DNA of 64,000 nt from Micromonospora echinofusca (lineage in GTDB: Bacteria; Actinomycetota; Actinomycetes; Mycobacteriales; Micromonosporaceae), in assembly GCF_900091445.1 (NCBI RefSeq), contig NZ_LT607733.1, positions 3,488,501 through 3,552,500 of the forward strand. Reading direction: 5' to 3'. Below the pieces are notes generated by a model that worked only from the letters and a program-made list of their open reading frames with translations, was not told the origin of the DNA and ran no database searches. Positions 46,572 to 54,739 of this stretch are shown piece by piece. Each line of letters begins with the position of its first letter. The stretch's first letter is position 1. Both the position numbers and the translations under genes were made by a program.

Positions 46572-46919
46572 TCAGCCGGCGGAGCGCGTCGTCGGGTCCG
46601 CCCTGCCGGGGTCGTACCGCAGCACCTCCGCCAGCCCGGTCACCTGGAGCACGCGGTCGACCCGGCCGGTGGCACCCGTCAGCCGCAGCCACCCGCCGTC
46701 GGCGGCGACCCGGTTGTCGCCCCGGACGAAGGCGGCGATGCCGGTGGAGTCGCAGAAGGTCAGCTCGGTGAGGTCCACCAGCAGGCGCCGCTCGCCGGCG
46801 CCGATCAGCCGGTCGATGGCGGCGTTGAGCTCGGGCGCGGTGCTCAGGTCGAGCTCGCCGGCCAGCCGCAGGCATGTCGCCCCGCCGTCGCGGTCGGCGC
46901 ACGTGACGGTGAACGTCAC
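46572..46919 (-). CDS. STAS-domain anti-sigma factor antagonist
   Basis: 115 aa, a single STAS domain: FTVTCADRDGGATCLRLAGELDLSTAPELN and RLLVDLTELTFCDSTGIAAFV with a D-S-T-G phosphorylation site (Ser). Such proteins bind anti-sigma kinases when unphosphorylated and release the sigma factor; PP2C phosphatases reactivate them. That matches the PP2C gene two genes upstream. The start is GTG at 46919 with a GAGGGGG stretch upstream. It lies 85 bp after the B12-binding protein gene. Confidence 0.88.
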   Translation of the reverse strand: MTFTVTCADRDGGATCLRLAGELDLSTAPELNAAIDRLIGAGERRLLVDLTELTFCDSTGIAAFVRGDNRVAADGGWLRLTGATGRVDRVLQVTGLAEVLRYDPGRADPTTRSAG

Positions 46920-47004
46920 CCCTGGTCCCCCTCGCTCCACCGCAGGCGGATGCTTGCAGTGAGGCAAGTATAAGCAGGGGTGCCGGCGGCGACCGCACCG
47001 GCGC

Positions 47005-48057
47005 TCAGCGCACCCCGGCGCCGCCGAGCCTGGCCAGGGACGACCCGGCCGCCCCGAGGAAGCGCGCGGCCCGGGGGAAGTCGCGCAGGACCCGGCCGTA
47101 GTGTTCCAGAGTCGACCCCAGCGTGGGAGCCGGCACACCGCGGCTGGTGAGGATCTCCACCAGCCAGTCGACGAACTCGGTGAACAACGTGGCGTCGTCG
47201 ACGTAGAGCGCGGCGGCCAGGAAGTCCACGATGTAGCCGAGGTCGCTGACCGTCGAGTCCATCTGGCTGGGCGTGTAGTCGCGCGTCCCCGGGTCGCGTT
47301 CCCGCAGTTCCGCCAGCGCCCCGTCGATCAGCTCGCCGCGCCGCTTGAGCAGGCTGGTGTACTCGTCGTCGGCCAGGTGGCTCAGCTCCGCCGGCGGGAC
47401 GCGGCGCAGCGTGCGCTCGTCGGCGATCAGGTCGGCCGCGCTCGGGGCACCGGGTGCCCAGGCGACGCCGAGCTTGCGGGCCCAGCGCCCGTCCGCGCCG
47501 AAGCCCCGGCCCCCCACCACCACGGGGACGTCCACGCGGCGGCACGCCTCGATCATGCGGTGCGCGTGCGGCAGCCGCATCGGCAGCGCGCAGGCGAGCG
47601 CGACCGCGTGGGCGTCGTGCCGGTGCAGGTAGGACACCAGGTGCGGAGCGGGAACGCTCGCGCCCAGGAAGGTGACCTGCCAGCCCCGCAGGCGCAGCAC
47701 CTCGGCGACCAGCCGGGGCGGCAGGGCGTGCCACTCGCCGTCCATGCAGGCCACCACGACCCGCCCGCGCGTCGGGCGCGGGTTCGCGTACGCCGCGACC
47801 GCCGCCACCACCCGCTCGCTGATGTGCGTCGCGGCGTGCTCCTGGGCGACGCTCCACTCGTTGCGCGCCCACCGCTCCCCCACCTCGGCCTGTGCCGGGG
47901 CGACCAGGTCGAGCAGGACCCGCTCGGCGGGCACGCCCGCCTCGAGCAGACCGACGGCCACCTCGATGGCGGCGTACTCGTCGGCCTCCTGGAGGCCGTC
48001 CAGGTATGCCGGCCAGGCGCCGGCCGGGAGGATCCCGGCGGTCGGGGCGGCGGTCAC
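47005..48057 (-). CDS. cobalamin-binding sensor protein with CarH-type Wx9EH motif, no DNA-binding domain
   Basis: 350 aa. Residues 15-95 form a four-helix B12 cap domain containing W63-x9-E73-H74 (ERWARNEWSVAQEH), the signature of adenosylcobalamin photoreceptors such as CarH. Residues 98-215 form a Rossmann-like B12-binding domain: MDGEWHALPP carries the lower-ligand histidine (His110) in an E-x-H-x-x-P variant of E-x-H-x-x-G, and VVVGGRGFG follows. Residues about 225-350 are a helical domain I do not recognise (YTPSQMDSTVSDLGYIVDFLAAALYVDDATLFTEFVDWLVEIL). CarH proteins have an N-terminal MerR domain, absent here. The GTG start overlaps the PP2C stop by 4 bp (GTGA). Confidence 0.82.
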   Translation of the reverse strand: MTAAPTAGILPAGAWPAYLDGLQEADEYAAIEVAVGLLEAGVPAERVLLDLVAPAQAEVGERWARNEWSVAQEHAATHISERVVAAVAAYANPRPTRGRVVVACMDGEWHALPPRLVAEVLRLRGWQVTFLGASVPAPHLVSYLHRHDAHAVALACALPMRLPHAHRMIEACRRVDVPVVVGGRGFGADGRWARKLGVAWAPGAPSAADLIADERTLRRVPPAELSHLADDEYTSLLKRRGELIDGALAELRERDPGTRDYTPSQMDSTVSDLGYIVDFLAAALYVDDATLFTEFVDWLVEILTSRGVPAPTLGSTLEHYGRVLRDFPRAARFLGAAGSSLARLGGAGVR

Positions 48058-49814
48058 GAGTGGATCCCCCTCAGCTCGACGGTTCCGGTCGCGTCGGGCA
48101 CCGCGTGCAGGTGCCGGGGCGTACGCTCACCCGGGCCGGTCGCGCGCAGCGCCAGCACGGCGATGTCGTCGTGGTCGCCGTGGGCCAGCCAGTCGCAGGT
48201 CACCTGCTCGACGCGTTCGGCCAGGGCGGGGGCGGGCATCCGCTGGCAGCCGCCCACCGCGTGGATCAGCCGTTCCGTGCCGAACTGCTCGTTGCCGCGG
48301 CGGCCACCGCGCGCCTCGGTCACCCCGTCGCTGTAGAGCAGGCAGGTCTCCCCCGGCTCCAGCCGGACGGTGACCTCGCCGATGCGGGGATCGGGGACCA
48401 CGCCGACCAGCATGCCCGACAGCGGGACCGGCTCGACCTCGCCGGAGTTACGCAGCACCAGCGGCGGCAGGTGCCCGCCGCCGGCCATGGTCAGGGTGAG
48501 CCCACCCTCGCGGTGCGGGCGGACCACGCCCAGCACCATCGTCGCGAACCGCCCCTGGCCCTGTGCCTGGCTGGTCTCCAGCAGCGCGTCGTTGAGCAGC
48601 TTGAGCAGCCGCCCCGGCTGCGACTCGACCCGGTGCAACGCCTGGAGGCACTGTCGGAGCTGGCCGGTGAAGACCGCCGCCTCGACGCCCTTGCCCGAGA
48701 CGTCGCCGAGGAAGAACACCGAGCCGCCGTCGGCCAGCCGGTGCGAGCCGTAGAAGTCGCCGCCGATGCGTAGGCCCGCCTGGGCCGGCCGGTAGGCGGT
48801 GCCCCACTGCACCCCGGTCGCCTCCGCCGGCTCCACGGGCACCAGGCTCGCCTGGAGCGTGTCGGCGACCTCGGCCTGGTCGCGGTAGAGCAGCGCCGTG
48901 GTCAGCGCCGCCCCGGCCCGGGCCGCGAAGGCGCGGACCAGGTCCACGTCGGCCTCGTCGTACCAGCGGTCGAGGCGCCGCGCGACCAGCAGCACACCCG
49001 CCGGGGCGTCGCGACCGGGCAGCGGCACCACCCGCGCGCAGGACTGCGCCGCGGTCAGCCCCGGCAGCCAGCCGGCCTCCACGGCCTGCTCCACCAGCCA
49101 GTCGAGGGTGTGCGGTTCCGCGCCGTCCAGGCCCTCGGTGATCGCCGCCGGCAGGTCGACGACGGGCAGGACACCGCTGTCGACCATCGGGGCGTCGTCG
49201 TCGGTGCGGGCGGCCCGCCACCAGCGTGCCCGCCCGGAACGGGGTGCCAGCACCAGCACCGCCACCTCCGCCAGCGTCGGCACGGCCAGCCGAACGACCG
49301 CCGCGGCCGCCCGGTCCGGGTGCAGCGGGTTGCCGAGCTTCTCGCCGACGACCGCCAGGAAGGCCGAGCGGGCCCGCTCGGCGAGCAGCGCGTCGGCGCG
49401 GGTGACGCTCTCGGTGACGTCCTCGACGTACCAGCAGCAGCGGGCGGCCGACAGCGGCACCTGGCGCGCGCGCAGCCGGCGGCCGTGGTGGCTGAACTCG
49501 GCGTCGTCGGCCAGCCCCGCGATGCCGGCCGCCGCGAGCAGCTCACCGGGGGCAACCTCGGGCAGCAGCCGCTCGGCCACCGGGCTGACGTGCCGGACGA
49601 CGCCCTGTGCGTCACAGACGACGAGGCCCTCGCGGAAGTGTTCGACGATCTCGGACCAGTCGGGTGCCGCGTGCTCCCGGTCGGCCGCGAGCGCGGGCAG
49701 TGCGGATGCCGGGCGTGCCGGGGCGTCGGCTCTCCACGCCGTGGCCCGTGCGGCACCCGGTGCGGAGATCCGTCCGTCGCCGGGATCTGAGTCCCGGACG
49801 TCGGCAGCAGTCAC
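48054..49814 (-). CDS. PAS-GAF-PP2C (SpoIIE/RsbU-type) serine phosphatase
   Basis: About 586 aa. A PAS domain (IVEHFREGLVVCDAQGVVRHVSPVAERLL ... WYVEDVTE) is followed by GAF (AVVRLAVPTLAEVAVLVLAPR ... VRAFAARAGAALTTALLYRD), a linker with QASLVPVEPAE, and a C-terminal PP2C domain with GGDFYG, FLGDVSGKGVEAAV, LLYSDGVTEARGG and DHDDIAVLALR (metal aspartates). RsbU-type enzymes dephosphorylate STAS antagonists. Two input domains suggest a sensor. The GTG at 49814 is chosen because a TTGACC-like -35 and a GAGGAG site lie upstream; ATG 49865 and other starts are possible. It heads the operon with the overlapping B12 protein and is divergent from two STAS genes. Confidence 0.85.
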   Translation of the reverse strand: MTAADVRDSDPGDGRISAPGAARATAWRADAPARPASALPALAADREHAAPDWSEIVEHFREGLVVCDAQGVVRHVSPVAERLLPEVAPGELLAAAGIAGLADDAEFSHHGRRLRARQVPLSAARCCWYVEDVTESVTRADALLAERARSAFLAVVGEKLGNPLHPDRAAAAVVRLAVPTLAEVAVLVLAPRSGRARWWRAARTDDDAPMVDSGVLPVVDLPAAITEGLDGAEPHTLDWLVEQAVEAGWLPGLTAAQSCARVVPLPGRDAPAGVLLVARRLDRWYDEADVDLVRAFAARAGAALTTALLYRDQAEVADTLQASLVPVEPAEATGVQWGTAYRPAQAGLRIGGDFYGSHRLADGGSVFFLGDVSGKGVEAAVFTGQLRQCLQALHRVESQPGRLLKLLNDALLETSQAQGQGRFATMVLGVVRPHREGGLTLTMAGGGHLPPLVLRNSGEVEPVPLSGMLVGVVPDPRIGEVTVRLEPGETCLLYSDGVTEARGGRRGNEQFGTERLIHAVGGCQRMPAPALAERVEQVTCDWLAHGDHDDIAVLALRATGPGERTPRHLHAVPDATGTVELRGIHS

Positions 49815-49962
49815 CAGCTGAGCCCCACTCCTCGTCGACACCCGTACCACCGTGAGGCGGCGCATGTGGTCAAATCTCTGCACCCACCCTACGCCCGTGG
49901 GCTGCGAGCGCCACCCGACGCCCGTCGCGTGGGCGGCGTGCGCGTGCCGGGCGGGACCTGCC

Positions 49963-49981
49963 GGGGATTGTTACGATCCCC
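49963..49981 (+). promoter_or_regulatory. small inverted repeat over a TACGAT -10-like box before the STAS genes
   Basis: GGGGAT and ATCCCC flank TGTTACG, and TACGAT (49972-49977) inside it resembles a -10 element about 40 bp before the STAS start. It could be an operator-promoter. Confidence 0.4.
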
Positions 49982-50020
49982 TCACCCTCTGCCCCTCGCA
50001 GCCTGCGGAAAGGCGTGATC

Positions 50021-50410
50021 GTGCTGTCCCGTCGGAGCCAAACCGAGGCGACTCCGTTGAGCATGACCGTCGACCGGTCGGATCCGGCCACCGCCCTCAT
50101 CCGGGTCGGGGGCGACCTCGCCTACACCACCGCCGGGCCGCTGCGCGCCGAGGTCGACCGGGTGATCGCGGACGCTCCGGCGACCCTCGTCCTCGACTTC
50201 TCCGACCTGATCTTCATCGACAGCACCGGCCTCGGGGTGATCGTGCACGCGTGGCGCGAGGGGCAGCAGTGCGGCACCGCCCTGCGGCTGTGCGCCGTGC
50301 CCCGGTTCCTGGAGACGATCCTGGACATGACCGGCGTCACGGGCCTGCTCGACCGGCCGCTCGGCGAAGGCCCGACGGCCCCGACGAAGGGCACCGCCGG
50401 CACCGCCTGA
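50021..50410 (+). CDS. STAS-domain anti-sigma factor antagonist
   Basis: 129 aa. The STAS domain covers about residues 15-112: MTVDRSDPATALIRVGGDLAYTTAGPLRAEVDR and LVLDFSDLIFIDSTGLGVIVHAWR, with an intact D-S-T-G site. A short Pro/Thr-rich tail follows. It is divergent from the PP2C-B12 operon and so probably a substrate of that phosphatase. GTG 50021 is chosen for GGAAAGG 7 nt upstream; ATG 50063 is the conservative alternative. Confidence 0.85.
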   Translation: MLSRRSQTEATPLSMTVDRSDPATALIRVGGDLAYTTAGPLRAEVDRVIADAPATLVLDFSDLIFIDSTGLGVIVHAWREGQQCGTALRLCAVPRFLETILDMTGVTGLLDRPLGEGPTAPTKGTAGTA

Positions 50411-50466
50411 CGCGACCCACCGGCCCCCGGCTTTGCGCGCGGGCCCTTGGCTGGGACCATGGGGAC

Positions 50467-50805
50467 ATGCCCGCCCAGCTGTTGACCATCGAGGTGACCC
50501 GGCTCGACGCCGGGCGTGCCCGGCTCCGGCTGTCCGGTGAGCTGGACTTCGACACCGCCCCGGAACTCGTCGCCGCCGCCGCGGACCTGCGCCGCGAGGG
50601 CTACCAGGAGCTTCTGTTCGACCTGAGCGCGGTCAGCCTGTGCGACTCGTCCGGGCTCAGCGCGTTCCTGACCGCCCATCGCGGCGGCACGGGCGCCATC
50701 CGGCTCCGCGGGGTGGGTCCCCAGCTCCAGCAGCTGCTCGACCGCACCGGCCTGACCGAGCTGCTCGCCGTCGAAGGCGTCACCGACGTCCGCCGGGCGG
50801 GCTGA
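50467..50805 (+). CDS. STAS-domain anti-sigma factor antagonist
   Basis: 112 aa, single STAS domain: LLTIEVTRLDAGRARLRLSGELDFDTAPELVAAA and ELLFDLSAVSLCDSSGLSAFLTAHRG, with an intact D-S-S-G phosphorylation site. It follows the first STAS gene after 56 bp on the same strand and may share its promoter. GACCAT ends 6 nt before the ATG and there is little Shine-Dalgarno. Third free-standing STAS gene of the cluster. Confidence 0.88.
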   Translation: MPAQLLTIEVTRLDAGRARLRLSGELDFDTAPELVAAAADLRREGYQELLFDLSAVSLCDSSGLSAFLTAHRGGTGAIRLRGVGPQLQQLLDRTGLTELLAVEGVTDVRRAG

Positions 50806-50829
50806 GGCCGGGGCCTCCCGCCTAGGGGT

Positions 50830-50862
50830 GGCCCCCGACCCTGGGACCAGGGGCCGGGGGCC
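50830..50862. terminator. interrupted hairpin between convergent genes
   Basis: GGCCCCCG pairs with CGGGGGCC outside, and CCCTGG with CCAGGG inside a 2-nt loop; A and GC are unpaired between the two stems. It lies 10 bp before the stop of the convergent gene. Confidence 0.8.
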
Positions 50863-50872
50863 GGAGTGAGGA

Positions 50873-51187
50873 TCAGGGTGTGGTGAGCGGTTGCAGCCGG
50901 GGCCCGGTCGTCCGCAGCTGTCGCGTCGACGGCGGCTCGGCGTCCTCCGGTGGGCCGGAATCGGGAGTCTGGAAGAGATAGCGGACGAACACCCCACCCG
51001 CCTCGTTGTCGTCCGCTCCGGGCCACTGCCCGATGCAGTCCACCCCGACCACCTCGCGGCCCGAGCCGTCGCCCTCCTCCAACAGCGCCCACAGGCTCAC
51101 CGGGTAGCAGCGGGTGTCCTCGGGCGAGAGGCGCCAGCGGGCGTACCAGCCGGGTCGGGCGGGAACGATCTCGACGATCCTCTTCAT
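50873..51187 (-). CDS. small protein of unknown function
   Basis: 104 aa (MKRIVEIVPARPGWYARWRLSPEDTRCYPVSLWALLEEGDGSGREVVGVD...). It is Trp-rich and acidic in the middle, with a polar tail, no signal or membrane segment, and no family I recognise. The ATG at 51187 has AGG-containing purine stretches upstream; codon use is normal. It is divergent from the DUF2267 fusion gene. Confidence 0.65.
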   Translation of the reverse strand: MKRIVEIVPARPGWYARWRLSPEDTRCYPVSLWALLEEGDGSGREVVGVDCIGQWPGADDNEAGGVFVRYLFQTPDSGPPEDAEPPSTRQLRTTGPRLQPLTTP

Positions 51188-51390
51188 CACGACCTGTCCT
51201 TCCGCGTTCTCGGAAGTTCTCCGGTCCGCTGCGATCGTCGGATCCCGTCGGGTGAGCACCCCTCACCCCCGCCGGATGAACCTCCGTCGAGGCGTCCCCG
51301 GCCCGACAGGCGGCGTCCGTTTCGGTGCCGGCGACGACGGGAAGGCGTCGGGCGGAAGCGAGGGAACACCAGCGGAAGCGAGGTGTCACC

Positions 51391-52371
51391 ATGCGCAAGC
51401 AGATGGAGGGCGACAACCAGCGCCGCCGCGCGCTGGCCCGCCAGGCCCGCGAGCGCGGCATGCAGGCCAGCGAGACCGGCGCCAGCCTGAGCGCCTCCAA
51501 GCAGCTGTCCCACCTGGACCAGGGCAAGCGTGCCGGCCCGTCGCCGGCCGGCAGCCGCCACAAGCCGGACAGCACGCGGGGCGGGCCGGCCCCGCCACCG
51601 GCGGGCGTGCCGGAGTCCCCCCGCCCGCTGCCCGAGCGGGGGCCGGGCCCGCCGGACGGGACCGCGCTGGGCTACCACGCGCTGGTCGACGACGTCGTCC
51701 GCCGTACCGGGGCCGACTTCCGCACCGCCAAGGTGGGGGTCGAGTCGACCGTGCTGGTCCTCGCGTTCGCCCTCGGCGAGGCGGAGCGGCAGCGGCTGCT
51801 GGCGGCCGTGCCGAGCAAGCTGCACGACGTCGTGCCGGTGGACGGCATCCGGCGCCGGCAGGACCTGGCCGGCTTCCTGGCCGAGGTGGGCCGGATCAGC
51901 GGCCGCACGCCGGAACAGGCCCGCTACCAGGCCGAGGCGACCGTGGCGGCGCTGGCCGACCACGACGGCGACCTGATCGAGTCGCTGCACGTGCCCGACG
52001 GCCTGCGTGACCTGCTGGAGCCGCCGTCCGTCGGCGGCGGGGTGGTTGGCGCAGTCGGTGCGACGCCCCCGCTGAGCGAGGTGGAGCTGCGCGAGGCGCT
52101 CGACGGGCTGCCGTACTGGTCCGGCGACGGCGACGCGCTGACCCGGACGGTGGAGCTGCCGGCGGACAACCTGGACCGGGTGCTGGACCGGATCGACCGG
52201 CTGCGGCAGGAGACCGGTCGCGGCCCGCGGATCGGCCGCCCGGACCCGGGCACCGCCGTGCTGACCGTACGGTCCCGGCAGGCCGACGCCGTGACCGCGA
52301 TGGACGTCGACCTCGCCCACGCCGTGGACGACGCGATCGACGAGGCGGGCGCCGGCATGGCGTCCGGCTGA
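51391..52371 (+). CDS. DUF2267 protein fused to a degenerate pterin-4a-carbinolamine dehydratase-like domain
   Basis: 326 aa in three parts. Residues 1-40 (MRKQMEGDNQRRRALARQAR...) are a basic stretch, then a Pro-rich linker. Residues about 93-205 are a DUF2267 domain (ALVDDVVRRTGADFRTAKVGVESTVLVLAFALGEAERQRLLAAVP). Residues about 225-320 look like a PCD/DCoH fold: LSEVELREALDGLPYWSGDGDALTRTVELPADNLDRVLDRI and AVLTVRSRQADAVTAMDVDLAHAVDDAID. The PCD catalytic His-His-Pro is replaced (GRPDPG), so dehydratase activity is unlikely. The ATG has GAGG 7 nt upstream. Function unknown; a second DUF2267 gene is cut by the right end of the window. Confidence 0.72.
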   Translation: MRKQMEGDNQRRRALARQARERGMQASETGASLSASKQLSHLDQGKRAGPSPAGSRHKPDSTRGGPAPPPAGVPESPRPLPERGPGPPDGTALGYHALVDDVVRRTGADFRTAKVGVESTVLVLAFALGEAERQRLLAAVPSKLHDVVPVDGIRRRQDLAGFLAEVGRISGRTPEQARYQAEATVAALADHDGDLIESLHVPDGLRDLLEPPSVGGGVVGAVGATPPLSEVELREALDGLPYWSGDGDALTRTVELPADNLDRVLDRIDRLRQETGRGPRIGRPDPGTAVLTVRSRQADAVTAMDVDLAHAVDDAIDEAGAGMASG

Positions 52372-52421
52372 CCGGGGCGCGGGCCGGCGGACGCCAACCC
52401 GCCGGCTCGCCCTGGCTCGGC

Positions 52422-52427
52422 TAGCCT
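52422..52427 (+). promoter_or_regulatory. TAGCCT -10 box of a probably leaderless gene
   Basis: TAGCCT ends exactly 6 nt before the ATG at 52434; no Shine-Dalgarno is present. Confidence 0.5.
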
Positions 52428-52433
52428 GCCGGG

Positions 52434-53228
52434 ATGGAGCCCTCCGACGCGCCCCGCCTGGAGCTGGTCGTCGACCCGGCGCGCCCCACCGGGCGTACGC
52501 TCCTCGCCGCCGGCGTCGAGCAGTCCTACGTCGACGTGTCCGACCCCCGCCACCTGCACTTCGAGTACGTACGGCGGATGGCCGCCGTGGTCGACCTGGC
52601 GGCCCCGCCCGGCCGTCCGTTGGACGTGCTGCACCTCGGTGGCGGCGCGCTGACCCTGCCCCGCTACGTGGCCGCCACCCGGCCCGGCTCGGCGCAACTG
52701 GTCGTGGAGCGCGATCCGGCCGTGGTCGACCTGGTGGCGCGGGAGCTGCCGGCGTCGCCGGCCGGCGTCGACGTACGGGTGGCCGACGCCCGGGATGCGC
52801 TGCGGGGGGCGCCCGCTGCCGGCTACGACCTGGTGCTGGCCGACATCTACCGGGCGGCGCGGATGCCCGCCCACGTACGCAGCGTCGAGTTCGTCACCGA
52901 GGTGGCCCGGACGCTGCGTCCCGACGGCGTGCTGGTGGTCAACGTGACCGACCTGCCGCCGCTGGTCCTCGCCCGGGTCCACGCGGCCACCCTGCGGGCC
53001 GTCCTCGCCGACGTCTGCCTGGTCGCCGATCGCCGGATGCTGCGCGGGCGGCGCTACGGCAACGTGGTCCTCGCCGCCGCGGCGCTGCCCGGGCGGCTGC
53101 CGGTGGCCCGGCTGTCCGCCCGGGTCGCCCGGGATCCGGTGCCCGGCGGGGCGCTGCACGGGGCGGCCCTGGACGCGTTCGTCGCGGGCGCCCGCCCCGC
53201 CACCGACGCCGCCCTCGCCGCGCGCTGA
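52434..53228 (+). CDS. spermidine synthase-like (PABS/methyltransferase fold) protein
   Basis: 264 aa. SYVDVSDPRHLHFEYVRRMAAVVDL is the small N-terminal strand region of the polyamine synthase family. The Rossmann core has VLHLGGGALTLPRYVAATRPGSAQLVVERDPAVVDL, VADARDALRGAPAAGYDLVLADIY and LRPDGVLVVNVTDLP. Actinobacterial 'spermidine synthase-like' proteins often lack clear polyamine-binding residues, so the true substrate is unknown. The start is ATG 52434 with a leaderless-type promoter. Confidence 0.8.
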   Translation: MEPSDAPRLELVVDPARPTGRTLLAAGVEQSYVDVSDPRHLHFEYVRRMAAVVDLAAPPGRPLDVLHLGGGALTLPRYVAATRPGSAQLVVERDPAVVDLVARELPASPAGVDVRVADARDALRGAPAAGYDLVLADIYRAARMPAHVRSVEFVTEVARTLRPDGVLVVNVTDLPPLVLARVHAATLRAVLADVCLVADRRMLRGRRYGNVVLAAAALPGRLPVARLSARVARDPVPGGALHGAALDAFVAGARPATDAALAAR

Positions 53229-53300
53229 AGCCCTCCCGACCCGCCGTCGCCGCGCGCTGAGGCCGCCGGCCCGACCGCGCTCACCGCGCGCTGAAGCCCC
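53215..53300. repeat. three imperfect direct repeats containing CCGCGCGCTGA
   Basis: Copies of CGCGCGCTGA with partly shared flanks occur at the stop of the spermidine-synthase-like gene and twice more within 80 bp. Probable local duplication. Confidence 0.45.
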
Positions 53301-53437
53301 GGCCCGCCGCGCTCATCGCCGGGGAGCGTCGGTCCCGGCCTGCGCGACGGCCCCGCCGGCCGCCCGTGCGCTGCCCGCGCCGCAGCCGGCGGCGCGACGA
53401 GCGCCACGGCCTGGCCGGACGACCCCGGCCGGTGCGG

Positions 53438-54739
53438 TCAGCGCGCCCGGACGGCCACCTCCGGCGAGGAGCTCTCCAGCGGTACGGCGTTGGCCGGCAC
53501 CAGGCCGAGCTGCACGGCCGGACGCGGCAGGGCGGCGTCGAGCATCCAGTCCGCGCCCACCCGGACGCGGTTGCCCGGCATCGCCAGCAGGTGGTAGCCG
53601 CGGGTGACCGCCTTGGCGGGCAGCCCGGACAGCGACACCTTCAGCGGGTTCGCCGCGGCGTCCTTGCCGCCCAGGTCGACCACCCAGCCCAGGTCGTGGT
53701 GCTTGTACGGCCTACGCCGCCCCTGCCCGTAGGAGGCGGCGATGTTGTGCGCGGCCAGTTTGCCCTGCCGCTGCGCGTGCTGCGCCGTCATGGCGCAGAT
53801 CTGTCCGGGCCGGGCCAGGTCCGGCACGGCGGCGGCGTCGCCGCACGCGTACACCTCGGGGAAGCCGGGGACGTTGAGGTACTCGTCGACGACGAGGCGG
53901 CCCCGCTCGGTGCGCAGTCCCAGCTCGGCGACGAACGGGTCGGGGCGCACGCCGACGCACCAGACCAGGGTGCAGGTGGGCACGTAGTCGCCGTCGGTGA
54001 GCGTGACCCCGTCGGCGGTGGCCACGGCGACCGAGGTGCCCATCCGCACGTCCACGCCCCGGCGGCGCAGCACCCGGTCGGCGGTGTCCGACATCCGCTT
54101 GTCCAGCTCGGGCAGCACCCGGGGCGCGACGTCGAGCAGCATCCACTTCGGGCGGATCTTGAGGCGGGGACGCTGGGAGACCAGTTCGTCGGTGAAGAGC
54201 TGGCCGTGCGCGGCCACCTCGGTTCCGGTGTAGCCGGCGCCGACGACCACGAAGGTGGCGCGCGCCCGTTGCTCGGCCGGGTCCTCGGTCTGCTCGGCCA
54301 GCTCGATCTGCCGGATGACGTGGTCGTGCAGGTAGAGGGCCTCGGGCAGGCCGCGGAAGCCATGGGCGTACTCGGTCACGCCGGGGATCGGCAACAGCTT
54401 GTTGACGCTACCGACGGCCAGCACCAGCCGGTCGTACGCGATCCGGTTGCGGTCGCCCTCCGGCTGCGTGAAGCCGACCCAGCGGTTCTGCAGGTCGACG
54501 TGGTCGGCCTCGCCGATCAGCACCCGCACCCCGTCGAGCGTCCCGGTCAGCGGCACGGAGATCCGCCGGGGTTCCACCACGCCGGCGGCCACCTCGGGCA
54601 GCAGCGGCAGGTAGAGGAAGTAGTCGGTGGAGTTCAGCAGCACGATCTCGGCCCGGCCCCGGGCCAGCCGGCTCAACGTCTTCGCCGCGTGGTAACCGGC
54701 GAACCCGGCCCCCACGATCACCACACGAGGTTTCGTCAT
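53438..54739 (-). CDS. ndh: type II NADH dehydrogenase (FAD/NAD(P)-dependent)
   Basis: 433 aa. The FAD-binding GAGFAGYHAAKTLSR lies at the start, VVVGAGYTGTEVAA is the NADH-binding glycine motif at about 170, and VYACGDAAAVP is the second FAD segment. QHAQRQGKLAAHNIAASY and YKHHDLGWVVDLGGKDAAANP match NDH-2. It would pass electrons from NADH to menaquinone without proton pumping. The C-terminal region is amphipathic rather than membrane-spanning. The ATG follows a GGGCCGCA stretch. It stands alone; a decayed glycosidase fragment lies upstream. Confidence 0.9.
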   Translation of the reverse strand: MTKPRVVIVGAGFAGYHAAKTLSRLARGRAEIVLLNSTDYFLYLPLLPEVAAGVVEPRRISVPLTGTLDGVRVLIGEADHVDLQNRWVGFTQPEGDRNRIAYDRLVLAVGSVNKLLPIPGVTEYAHGFRGLPEALYLHDHVIRQIELAEQTEDPAEQRARATFVVVGAGYTGTEVAAHGQLFTDELVSQRPRLKIRPKWMLLDVAPRVLPELDKRMSDTADRVLRRRGVDVRMGTSVAVATADGVTLTDGDYVPTCTLVWCVGVRPDPFVAELGLRTERGRLVVDEYLNVPGFPEVYACGDAAAVPDLARPGQICAMTAQHAQRQGKLAAHNIAASYGQGRRRPYKHHDLGWVVDLGGKDAAANPLKVSLSGLPAKAVTRGYHLLAMPGNRVRVGADWMLDAALPRPAVQLGLVPANAVPLESSSPEVAVRAR

